Assembly: GCA_943787725.1 (NCBI GenBank)
Contig: CALSNM010000013.1
Location: 1-64,000, forward strand
Direction: 5' to 3'
DNA length: 64,000 nucleotides
DNA from: an uncultured Flavobacteriales bacterium
GTDB lineage: Bacteria > Bacteroidota > Bacteroidia > Flavobacteriales_D > Parvicellaceae
In this document: positions 9,869-17,449 of the stretch, piece after piece
Layout of the letters: every line of letters begins with the position of its first letter
How positions within the stretch are numbered: position 1 is the first letter of the stretch
Notes under the pieces: model-generated
Told to the model about the DNA's origin: nothing
The model's input: only the letters and a program-made list of their open reading frames with translations
Database searches by the model: none
Made by a program: the position numbers and the translations under genes

Positions 9869-10714
9869 GTGCTTCAAAAAAATAACAAAACAACGATAAA
9901 TTGCAAAGGGAAACTTGTCGACATATCTTCTCCTGTTGTTATGGGTATTATTAACGTAACACCTGATTCTTTTTATGATGGAGGGAAAAACAACTCTATT
10001 GAGACTGCGATAACTCAAGTAAGAAAGCACCTGGAAGAAGGAGCTACAGTTATCGACATAGGAGGATACTCATCGCGTCCAGGAGCCGACGAAGTTACAG
10101 AACAAGAAGAACTGAATAGAACAATACCCGTAATTAAAGCTGTTTTAATGGCTTTTCCTGATACTATTATATCAATCGATACCTTTCGAAGCAATGTTGC
10201 TAAAAAAGGAATTGAAGCAGGGGCAGCAATAATAAACGATATCTCTGCTGGAGATTTGGATGACAATATGTTTTCTGTAGTTGCGGAAAAACAAGTTCCA
10301 TACATCATAATGCATATGCAAGGAACTCCCGAAAAAATGCAAAAAAATCCAAACTATAAAAACATTATTCAGGAGATTACATATTACTTCTCTGAAAAAA
10401 TAAATACGCTTAGGAAAAAAGGGGTAAATGATATTGTTATTGACCCTGGATTTGGCTTTGGAAAAACACTTGAACATAACTATGAAATATTAGGTAAGTT
10501 AAATAATCTTCAGTTACTTAACGTTCCAATTCTAGTAGGTATTTCAAGAAAATCAATGATATATAAACTATTAAAAACCAATGCAAAAGAATCGCTTAAC
10601 GGAACTATTGCTGCAAATATTATTGCGTTGCGAAATGGAGCAAATATTTTACGTGTACACGATGTAAAAGAAGCTGTAGAATGTATAAGATTAGATAACA
10701 AAACTTCGTTGTGA
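9869..10714 (+). CDS. folP: Dihydropteroate synthase
   Basis: FolP condenses p-aminobenzoate with hydroxymethyl-dihydropterin pyrophosphate in folate synthesis. The 281-residue protein has the signature MGIINVTPDSFYDGG near residue 25, followed by VIDIGGYSSRPGA. It also has INDISAGD, the pterin-binding DPGFGFGK loop near 190, GISRKSM and the final RVHDVKEAVE. Length is normal. The start is a GTG at 9869; no ATG lies in frame nearby. In many Bacteroidota a diadenylate cyclase gene follows folP, but here a serine hydrolase gene follows instead. Confidence 0.95.
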   Translation: MLQKNNKTTINCKGKLVDISSPVVMGIINVTPDSFYDGGKNNSIETAITQVRKHLEEGATVIDIGGYSSRPGADEVTEQEELNRTIPVIKAVLMAFPDTIISIDTFRSNVAKKGIEAGAAIINDISAGDLDDNMFSVVAEKQVPYIIMHMQGTPEKMQKNPNYKNIIQEITYYFSEKINTLRKKGVNDIVIDPGFGFGKTLEHNYEILGKLNNLQLLNVPILVGISRKSMIYKLLKTNAKESLNGTIAANIIALRNGANILRVHDVKEAVECIRLDNKTSL

Positions 10715-10804
10715 AAATACTGAAGCAATGGTCTTTCAATTATCCTAACAGCTATATTGTTAAGAACTATCTTCAAGATACTTTCATCCAATTAAACGCA
10801 TAAA

Positions 10805-10812
10805 TATATTTG
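10805..10812 (+). promoter_or_regulatory. TAnnTTTG promoter box for the serine hydrolase gene
   Basis: The plus strand reads TATATTTG, ending five bases before the ATG at 10818. A transcript initiating about seven bases downstream would begin at or just inside the start codon, suggesting a very short leader or an additional upstream promoter. Confidence 0.45.
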
Positions 10813-10817
10813 CACAG

Positions 10818-11984
10818 ATGAAAAGAGGATGGATAATAAAAAGTGGATTGTTGGTAATAGCTTTTACATTTGCACTATTACAATTTAGCTGTGAGATTGT
10901 AGAAGAAAAAGTTTTAGTGGAAACCGTTGAACCTGAAATTATAATACCTGACAGCACAGCTTATTTTGATAGCCTCTATGCTCCGATTGCCTTTAAGCTA
11001 GATACTTTTTTTGAAAAAAAATTCAAAGCAACAACATTTAATGGAACTGTTCTATTCGCTGAACGCGGAAGAATCATCTTTGAAAAGAGTTATGGTTTTG
11101 CAGACTGGAAAAAGAAAGATTCATTAACTGTTAATAATACTTTCAATCTAGCTTCTGCCTCAAAGCCTTTTACTGCTGTTGCTATACTGCAATTAAAGGA
11201 ACAAGGAAAAATCAACTTAACAGATCCGGTAGATAAGTATATTCCTAGTTTTCCATACACCGGGATAGATATTCATCAATTGCTTTCTCATCGCTCAGGA
11301 CTGAGCAAATACGATCACTTTTGTGACCAGCCAGACAGCATTTGGCCAGATAAACATAAATCCATACACAATACAGATGTAATTGACATCATGGCAGCGA
11401 TCCTACCGCAAGTAGCTTATTCGCCAAATACACACCATTATTATAGTAATACAAACTACATGTTGCTAGCTCAGATAGTTGAGAATGTTTCTGGAGCCAC
11501 TTATAAAGATTACTTACAAAAGAATATTTTTGACCCTTGTGAAATGACCAACTCAGTTCTATACACAAGAGATAATAAGGCTGAACTAATTAAACCCGTA
11601 AAAGGATACACAGAAAACTATACTGAATGCATTGACATTTATTTGAACGGAGCTGTTGGAGATAAAGGGATTTACTCAAATGTAGAGGATATGCTAAAAT
11701 TCGATAAAGCATTATATGATGGAACGCTATTGACAGATGAATCTTTAACCTTAGCATTTACCGAGCATATCGACCAGAAGAACAATGGACAGAATTATGG
11801 GTATGGATTTAGACTAACTTATGATGACATAAAAGGTAAAATCCCTTTTCATACCGGTTGGTGGAAAGGATTCAGAACATACTTCGTACGAGTTCCTTCA
11901 AAGCAACATACAATTGTTGTTTTATCCAACATTAAAAGAGGGCCATTCTTTAATGTGAATAATCTGGTGAACTTGTTACCTTAA
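10818..11984 (+). CDS. Serine hydrolase lipoprotein, beta-lactamase / class C penicillin-binding-like
   Basis: The protein has a lipoprotein signal (hydrophobic stretch ending LLQFSC, lipid-modified Cys near residue 25) and a serine-hydrolase domain of the beta-lactamase superfamily. The active-site SxxK appears in LASASKPFTAVA near residue 115, the YxN motif in HYYSNTNYM near 210, and the third box as HTGWWKG near 350. Such proteins act as D-alanyl-D-alanine peptidases, esterases or amidases on the outer side of the inner membrane or at the outer membrane. The substrate cannot be told from sequence. Its own promoter box suggests separate expression from folP. Confidence 0.88.
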   Translation: MKRGWIIKSGLLVIAFTFALLQFSCEIVEEKVLVETVEPEIIIPDSTAYFDSLYAPIAFKLDTFFEKKFKATTFNGTVLFAERGRIIFEKSYGFADWKKKDSLTVNNTFNLASASKPFTAVAILQLKEQGKINLTDPVDKYIPSFPYTGIDIHQLLSHRSGLSKYDHFCDQPDSIWPDKHKSIHNTDVIDIMAAILPQVAYSPNTHHYYSNTNYMLLAQIVENVSGATYKDYLQKNIFDPCEMTNSVLYTRDNKAELIKPVKGYTENYTECIDIYLNGAVGDKGIYSNVEDMLKFDKALYDGTLLTDESLTLAFTEHIDQKNNGQNYGYGFRLTYDDIKGKIPFHTGWWKGFRTYFVRVPSKQHTIVVLSNIKRGPFFNVNNLVNLLP

Positions 11985-11995
11985 TTCATTAACCT

Positions 11996-12003
11996 TACAT
12001 TTG
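11996..12003 (+). promoter_or_regulatory. TAnnTTTG promoter box for fmt
   Basis: The plus strand reads TACATTTG, 19 bases upstream of the ATG of fmt at 12023. Confidence 0.55.
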
Positions 12004-12022
12004 TAACTCACCAAAGAAGCTT

Positions 12023-12964
12023 ATGAAAGTTATTTTTATGGGTACTCCAGAATTTGCAGTAGCAAGTTTAGATGCCATTAATAAAGTGCATGAAGTTGTT
12101 GGAGTTGTTACAGTAGCCGACAAACCTGCTGGAAGAGGAAAGAAAATTCGTTACTCTGCAGTAAAGGAATATGCTTTAGAAAATAACTTACCTCTGCTTC
12201 AACCAGAAAAGTTAAAAGATAAAGGACTTGTTAATTCATTACAAAAATTGAATGCCGACCTATTTGTTGTAGTTGCATTTAGAATGCTGCCGGAAGTAAT
12301 ATGGAGCATGCCAGCTAAAGGAACAATCAACTTACACGGCTCTCTTCTTCCTGATTACAGAGGTGCAGCGCCATTGAACTGGGCAATCATAAATGGAGAT
12401 AGTAAAACTGGAGCAACAACCTTCTTTATAGAAAAGGAAATCGACACCGGAAATATAATAGATAAGATAGAGATTGAGATTACCGAAAATATGGATGTAG
12501 GAGATTTACATGACAGATTAATGCTAGAAGGAGCTGATTTATTAGTGCATACTATTAATAATATAGGTCAAGGAAAAGTGACTGGAACTCCGCAAGCAGA
12601 ATTAATAACTGATAAAATAAAAGAAGCTCCCAAAATTTTCAAAGACACATGTCGTATCGATTGGAGCAAAACTAACCAAGATGTCCACAATCACATAAGA
12701 GGTCTCTCCCCTTACCCAACAGCTTGGACAAACTTAATTGATTCTGCTGGAAAGAAATTAAGCTTAAAGCTTTTTAAAACAATCAAAACAGAAACCACAC
12801 TACCTATTGGTTCTATTAAAACAGATAGAAAAGGTCTACTAGAAATTGGTTGTAAAATTGGGAGCCTACAAATACTTGAATTGCAACTTGCCGGAAAAAA
12901 ACGAATGGACATTAAATCCTTTTTGAACGGAGTGAAATTGGATAAAACTTATAAATGTCAATAA
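12023..12964 (+). CDS. fmt: Methionyl-tRNA formyltransferase
   Basis: Fmt formylates initiator Met-tRNA using 10-formyltetrahydrofolate. The 313-residue protein starts MKVIFMGTPEFAVASL. It contains the catalytic signature INLHGSLLPDYRGAAPLNW near residue 108, then the IDTGNI loop, and the C-terminal tRNA-contact domain with IRGLSPYPTAWT near 230. Length and order are normal. A cupin gene follows one base after the stop, so the two are probably cotranscribed. Placement near folP puts two folate-linked genes together, though the neighbourhood is not a dedicated folate operon. Confidence 0.96.
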   Translation: MKVIFMGTPEFAVASLDAINKVHEVVGVVTVADKPAGRGKKIRYSAVKEYALENNLPLLQPEKLKDKGLVNSLQKLNADLFVVVAFRMLPEVIWSMPAKGTINLHGSLLPDYRGAAPLNWAIINGDSKTGATTFFIEKEIDTGNIIDKIEIEITENMDVGDLHDRLMLEGADLLVHTINNIGQGKVTGTPQAELITDKIKEAPKIFKDTCRIDWSKTNQDVHNHIRGLSPYPTAWTNLIDSAGKKLSLKLFKTIKTETTLPIGSIKTDRKGLLEIGCKIGSLQILELQLAGKKRMDIKSFLNGVKLDKTYKCQ

Positions 12965-12965
12965 T

Positions 12966-13364
12966 ATGAAGATATCAATAGCCTTATTATTTCTATTTCT
13001 TTTTAATATAGCATCCGGTCAAATCGTTAAATCTATTGATAATTTAGAACCCACAGAAGTATTTGAAAATATCCATGTGCAAAAAATAGATTCAGATAGT
13101 TTATCAACCACCTTTGCCATATGGATTAAACTAAAAGTAAAACTACATAAACACGAACAGCATGTTGAGAATGTTTATATTCTAGATGGACATGGAGAAT
13201 TCACCGTTTCTGACTCAATTTATCAGGTAAAAAAAGGCGATTTAATAGTAGTTCCAAAGAACACATGGCACGGAGTTAAAGTTTCCTCGGAAACTCCAAT
13301 GAAAGTTATTTCCATTCAATCGCCTGAGTTTAAAGGCCTAGACAGGGTATTTAAAAAAGATTAA
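12966..13364 (+). CDS. Secreted single-domain cupin protein
   Basis: The 132-residue protein begins with a signal peptide (ISIALLFLFLFNIASGQ). A single cupin barrel follows: HKHEQHVENVYILDGHGEF provides the metal-binding histidines and glutamate, and KKGDLIVVPKNTWHGVK the second cupin motif with its histidine. Small exported cupins can be sugar isomerases, dioxygenases or binding proteins; none is indicated here. The gene starts one base after the fmt stop, suggesting translational coupling. Confidence 0.8.
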   Translation: MKISIALLFLFLFNIASGQIVKSIDNLEPTEVFENIHVQKIDSDSLSTTFAIWIKLKVKLHKHEQHVENVYILDGHGEFTVSDSIYQVKKGDLIVVPKNTWHGVKVSSETPMKVISIQSPEFKGLDRVFKKD

Positions 13365-13394
13365 CACCCTATCTTCTTTAGCCAAAAACCTCCA

Positions 13395-13417
13395 AAACGC
13401 CCTTAAATAGGGCGTTT
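13395..13417 (+). terminator. Hairpin after the cupin gene, terminator-like
   Basis: AAACGCCC (13395-13402) and GGGCGTTT (13410-13417) form an eight-pair stem with a seven-base loop, 30 bases after the cupin stop. No T run follows, so termination is plausible but not certain. Confidence 0.5.
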
Positions 13418-13505
13418 CAGCTTATGGTTATTAACAAAGGGTTCTACTTATCAACAAAATAGACCTTTTTATCACTGAAACCCTTGCCTCGCTTAGGTTT
13501 ACGTA

Positions 13506-13513
13506 TATATTTG
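13506..13513 (+). promoter_or_regulatory. Promoter of the HU gene
   Basis: TATATTTG fits the -7 box, with a TTG about 19 bases upstream as the -33 element. Initiation near 13520 would give a leader of about 37 bases before the ATG at 13557. Confidence 0.6.
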
Positions 13514-13556
13514 TTACAACAAGAATTAATTATTAATCATTTAAAAAATTAAAAAA

Positions 13557-13829
13557 ATGAACAAACAAGAATTAGTAGACGCGATTGCAGGAGATTCAGG
13601 ATTATCTAAAGCTGACGCAAAAAGAGCTGTAGACGGATTTGTATCTGTTGTTGGAGCTGCACTTAAAAATGATGACAGAGTTGCACTAGTAGGATTTGGA
13701 TCTTTTTCTATTTCTAAAAGAGCTGCTAGAACTGGAAGAAACCCTCAAACTGGGGCTGCTATCCAAATTAAAGCAAAAAATGTAGTTAAATTTAAAGCTG
13801 GAGCTGACCTTGCTGGAAAAGTAAACTAG
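13557..13829 (+). CDS. hup: HU-family DNA-binding protein
   Basis: The 90-residue histone-like protein begins MNKQELVDAIAGDSGLSKADA. It carries the HU signature GFGSFSISKRAARTGRNPQTG at residues 46-66, including the Arg-Asn-Pro tip that intercalates into bent DNA. It ends VVKFKAGADLAGKVN. HU dimers compact and bend chromosomal DNA. The gene is a stand-alone transcription unit with its own promoter box and a strong terminator. Confidence 0.96.
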   Translation: MNKQELVDAIAGDSGLSKADAKRAVDGFVSVVGAALKNDDRVALVGFGSFSISKRAARTGRNPQTGAAIQIKAKNVVKFKAGADLAGKVN

Positions 13830-13852
13830 TTAGAATTAATTCTAAAGAAAAA

Positions 13853-13882
13853 AACCTCTTCCGCATGGAAGGGGTTTTTTTT
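13853..13882 (+). terminator. Rho-independent terminator of the HU gene
   Basis: AACCTCTTCC pairs with GGAAGGGGTT around a four-base loop (with one G-T pair), followed by a run of T residues. Confidence 0.88.
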
Positions 13883-13895
13883 TGTAGTTAATTTT

Positions 13896-13903
13896 TACAT
13901 TTG
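13896..13903 (+). promoter_or_regulatory. TAnnTTTG promoter box for trmH
   Basis: TACATTTG ends five bases before the ATG at 13909, again implying an almost leaderless message. Confidence 0.5.
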
Positions 13904-13908
13904 CCATA

Positions 13909-14586
13909 ATGGATAAAGAATTTCAGAACAGAATAGAACCATTGGTTTCTGACCACAAAAAAGAACTATTTAATAAGGTACTAAACCTAAGAACTCGTCA
14001 TTTAACTGTAGTTATTGAAGATGTATTTCAATCTCAAAATGCTAGTGCTGTATTAAGAAGCTGTGATTGCTTTGGCATTCAAGATGTTCACATAATCGAA
14101 AACAGAAATGAATACGATGTAAATCCATTGGTAGCGCTAGGTTCTGCGAAATGGTTAACAATGCAGAAATACAATGAGAAAACTTACAATACAGTGGACT
14201 GCATCAACGCTTTAAAGAAAAAAGGATACACCATTGTTGCTACCTCACCGCATGAAGAAGACATCCTATTGGATGAACTTCATTTAGACAAACCTATTGC
14301 TTTACTATTCGGCACAGAGGCAGAAGGCTTAACAGACAAAGCTTTGGAAATGGCGGATGTTCACATGAAAATTCCCATGTATGGTTTTACAGAAAGTTTT
14401 AACATATCCGTGTCGGCGGCCATGTGTATTCACACCTTAACCGAAAAGCTACGAAAAACAAATATTGATTGGCAACTTGAACAAAAAGAAAAAGATGAAC
14501 TTTATTTTGAATGGCTAAAAAAGGTTGTGAAAAAAGTTGAATACCACGAAAATGAATTAAAAAAAAATCATCCTAAAAGAAGTTAG
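13909..14586 (+). CDS. trmH: TrmH-type tRNA (guanosine-18-2'-O)-methyltransferase
   Basis: This is a 225-residue SPOUT methyltransferase. Motif 1 is VFQSQNASAVLRSCDCFGI near residue 45. Motif 2 is LLFGTEAEGLTDKAL near 130, and motif 3 is ESFNISVSAAMCIH near 165, forming the trefoil-knot SAM site. The basic C-terminal tail (KNHPKRS) and the HDLTV-like N-terminal helix fit TrmH, which methylates G18 in the tRNA D-loop. The length suits TrmH more than the longer TrmL/RlmB branches, but the exact RNA target is inferred. Confidence 0.88.
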   Translation: MDKEFQNRIEPLVSDHKKELFNKVLNLRTRHLTVVIEDVFQSQNASAVLRSCDCFGIQDVHIIENRNEYDVNPLVALGSAKWLTMQKYNEKTYNTVDCINALKKKGYTIVATSPHEEDILLDELHLDKPIALLFGTEAEGLTDKALEMADVHMKIPMYGFTESFNISVSAAMCIHTLTEKLRKTNIDWQLEQKEKDELYFEWLKKVVKKVEYHENELKKNHPKRS

Positions 14587-14972
14587 AGGTTTTTTAGCGA
14601 TTCTTAGATCTTCTTCAGCCATATATTTACAGAATCTTCATACCTCCCTCCTATGATAAACATTCCAGAAAGAAAATAGGTATGCATTCTTTAAGCTGAT
14701 GCTTTTACAAACACTAAAGCTCCAAAACAAATAAGCAAAAATCCAATTGATATTCCTTTCTTATATACTATTTTTTGGAAAAGATAGGAGGCTTTAAGAA
14801 CCGCTGCAACAAAAGAGATACAAGAAGCGGATGCTACCAAACTTCTATCAATATCTGATTTTCAATCAAGTTAGATGACCAAATTTATGTTTAGAGAATG
14901 TCAAATATTCTTAAATTCGCTATCTGTAGGCGTTTCATTTAGCTAAACATACATGCACTATTTAAATAAAAA
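14587..14972. other. 386-base gap between trmH and the DUF1853 gene
   Basis: No intact gene was found here. The minus strand from 14861 to 14691 holds a membrane-protein-like fragment described separately. No clear TAnnTTTG box precedes 14973, and no strong terminator follows trmH. Confidence 0.6.
14691..14861 (-). pseudogene. Possible remnant of a membrane protein gene
   Basis: A 56-codon stretch without a start codon reads SLVASASCISFVAAVLKASYL and later ISIGFLLICFGALVFVKASA before a TAA. It resembles the last two transmembrane helices of a small transporter. A stop lies just upstream, and no continuation was found in other frames. The family cannot be named. It may be a decayed gene, or chance. 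Confidence 0.35.
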
Positions 14973-15785
14973 ATGAAAAAGAAACCAGACATTCAACTTC
15001 AATATGAAGGTTTCTTAAACACACCTCTTCTATGGAAATTAAACCCGTTTGAAGAATTAAATCAATTTAAAATTCCACCAACTGACATTGCCTCATTTGA
15101 TGAATTAACACCAGTCAAAATTAGATTAGGAAAATTAGTTGAACGTTTCGTATCCTGCGAGCTTCGTTCACATGAATCTGTTTCAGTCATCAGAGAAAAC
15201 CTTCAAGTTACTGATAATAAAGTTACTATAGGTGAAATTGATTGCTTGCTAAAGTACAGGAATCAATTAATTCACCTTGAGGTATCCTTTAAGTTTTACT
15301 TGTATGATGAAAATTTAGGGAAACTAGAATCAGGCAAATGGATAGGACCAAATAAAAGAGATTGCTTAACACAAAAAATATCAAAGCTAAAAAGCAAGCA
15401 ACTTCCTATCCTTTTTCACAAAGAAACGATCAAGATACTTGAAAATATAAATATAGATGTCGCCGAGATAGAACAATTGGTATACTTTAAAGCTCAACTA
15501 TTTGTTCCCTATCTCAGAAAACCAAGTTTGCTACCTGAAATAAATAATGATTGCATAAAAGGGTTTTACATTAAAAAAAGACAATTGAACCAGTTCAATG
15601 ACCATACCTTCTATATCCCATCGAAAAAACAATGGATAATTGACGTACACAATAATGTCGATTGGAATAAATTTAATGACTTCTTACCTGAATTAACAAA
15701 ACTATTGGATCATGAAAAATCTCCGTTATGCTGGTTTAAAGATTCAAAAGGTAATATCAAAAAGGTGTTTGTTGTTTGGTGGTAA
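14973..15785 (+). CDS. DUF1853 family protein
   Basis: The 270-residue soluble protein has the DUF1853 pattern. VKIRLGKLVERFVSCEL near residue 50 is followed by the acidic pair and strand IGEIDCLLKY, then the core HLEVSFKFYL near 105, WIGPNKRDCLTQKISKLKSKQL near 135, and CWFKDSKG near the end. The (E/D)-(ExK) spacing resembles a PD-(D/E)xK nuclease-like core, but this is an inference and the family has no proven function. The gene is convergent with recN, with 14 bases between them. Confidence 0.85.
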   Translation: MKKKPDIQLQYEGFLNTPLLWKLNPFEELNQFKIPPTDIASFDELTPVKIRLGKLVERFVSCELRSHESVSVIRENLQVTDNKVTIGEIDCLLKYRNQLIHLEVSFKFYLYDENLGKLESGKWIGPNKRDCLTQKISKLKSKQLPILFHKETIKILENINIDVAEIEQLVYFKAQLFVPYLRKPSLLPEINNDCIKGFYIKKRQLNQFNDHTFYIPSKKQWIIDVHNNVDWNKFNDFLPELTKLLDHEKSPLCWFKDSKGNIKKVFVVWW

Positions 15786-15799
15786 ATTTAAGACATTAA

Positions 15800-17449
15800 C
15801 TAATTTAATAATTCTTTTGCATTATCAATTGCAGCTTTAGAGGGATTTTCTCCACTTAAAATCTGCGCAATTTCTAAAAGGCGCTCATCCCTATTTAATT
15901 GTGTGATTTTTGTAATTGTAGTATCTCCTTTTGTCTCCTTAAAAACTTTATAGTGCTGCTTCCCTTTACTTGCAATTTGCGGCAAATGAGTGATGCTAAT
16001 TACTTGCAAATGATTGGCCATTTTTTTCATTATACTACCCATATTATTAGCAACTTCACCACTTACTCCCGTATCTATCTCATCAAATATTATTGCTGGT
16101 AAATTTCCATTAACACTTAAAATAGACTTTATGGCCAGCATAATTCGCGATAACTCTCCACCAGAGGCTACTTTTTTCAATGGCTCAAAACTGGAGCCTT
16201 TATTCGTCCTAACCAAAAATTCAATGCTTTCAAGTCCGGATTCAGAAGGGTTTTCATTTGGGGTTAACTCAACTTTTAACTCCGCATGAGGCATTGCCAT
16301 TTCGCTCAAATAGTTTTTCAACTCACTTTGCAACGAAGAAACTCCTTTATGTCTCTTATCAGATAAAAGCTTCCCTTTTTCTTTAACTGCTAAAAGTTTT
16401 CTATTCAATTCGTTATTGAGTAACTCAATCTCTTCTGAGAGATTCGTTACCGCAGATACTCTAAAAGTAAAATCCTCTTTTACCTTAATTAGCTCTTCTA
16501 CAGTTGCAACGTTATGTTTTCTTTGGAGTCTGTTGACAACATCAAATAACTCCGTAAGCTCAATCAATCTATTTTCGTTTACATCAATAGAAGCTACTTT
16601 TCTAGAAACCTCTTCATCAATATCAGTAATTTCTATAATAGCACTTTTTACTCGATCCAATAAATCTGTATAACCCTTATTATATGTTGAAAGCTTTAGC
16701 AATACTTGTTCAGCATTCATCAAATTTCCAATAACTGAGTTATTACCGTTTAATTCATCAGCTACCTGACTGGAAAGATTAATTACTTCCTCTGCATTTG
16801 AAAGTAACGAAAGCTCTACTTCTATATCACTTTCACTCAAACTCTCTAGATCCAATCCTTCGAAATCTTTTAATTGAAATATGATAAAATCCTTATCAGC
16901 ATTTGCTTTTCGTTCGGATTCAATGAGGCGTTGCAATTTATTGTACAAAGATTTATACGCATGGAATTCCTTAAGATAATCTCCTTTAATATTAGAAGAT
17001 TTACTAGAAGCATCTAACACATCAAATTGAAAACTGCTTTTATTTAATAGTAGGGTTTGGTGCTGACTATGAATATCGATTAATGATGTTCCTAATTCTT
17101 TTAAAACCGGAAGAACCACCGGAGTGTCATTTACGAAGGCCCTTGATTTTCCGCTAGGCGTTATTTCTCTCCTGATAATTGATTGTCTATCAAAGTCGAT
17201 GTCGTGTTCGACAAAAAAAGGCAAGAATAAGTCTTTAGATAATTCAAAAGTTCCTTCAATAACACATTTAACATTAGGATCTCTTAAAGCTTTTAAATCT
17301 GCTCTTTCGCCAAGAATAAGACCAAGAGCACCAAGCATTATTGATTTACCAGAACCCGTCTCACCAGTAACAACGCTAAATCCTTTTAAAAAATCAATCT
17401 CTAATTTTTCAATTAAGGCATAGTTTTTTACAGATAAATGACCTAGCAC
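15800..17449 (-). CDS. recN: DNA repair protein RecN
   Basis: RecN is an SMC-like ATPase acting early in double-strand-break repair. The 549-residue protein starts LGHLSVKNYALIEKLEIDF and has Walker A GETGSGKSIMLGALG near residue 30. A long coiled-coil region spans about 155-360. The C-terminal signature and Walker B are KVASGGELSRIMLAIK and IIFDEIDTGVSG, followed by ISITHLPQIAS. The start is a GTG that shares its first base with the TAG stop of the upstream PorE-like gene, implying translational coupling. Length is normal. Confidence 0.95.
   Translation of the reverse strand: MLGHLSVKNYALIEKLEIDFLKGFSVVTGETGSGKSIMLGALGLILGERADLKALRDPNVKCVIEGTFELSKDLFLPFFVEHDIDFDRQSIIRREITPSGKSRAFVNDTPVVLPVLKELGTSLIDIHSQHQTLLLNKSSFQFDVLDASSKSSNIKGDYLKEFHAYKSLYNKLQRLIESERKANADKDFIIFQLKDFEGLDLESLSESDIEVELSLLSNAEEVINLSSQVADELNGNNSVIGNLMNAEQVLLKLSTYNKGYTDLLDRVKSAIIEITDIDEEVSRKVASIDVNENRLIELTELFDVVNRLQRKHNVATVEELIKVKEDFTFRVSAVTNLSEEIELLNNELNRKLLAVKEKGKLLSDKRHKGVSSLQSELKNYLSEMAMPHAELKVELTPNENPSESGLESIEFLVRTNKGSSFEPLKKVASGGELSRIMLAIKSILSVNGNLPAIIFDEIDTGVSGEVANNMGSIMKKMANHLQVISITHLPQIASKGKQHYKVFKETKGDTTITKITQLNRDERLLEIAQILSGENPSKAAIDNAKELLN

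Noticed and set aside
10711-10803. 30-codon open frame starting GTG and overlapping the folP stop
   Set aside because: It is short, has no recognisable features, and runs into the promoter box of the next gene, so it is not supported as a gene.
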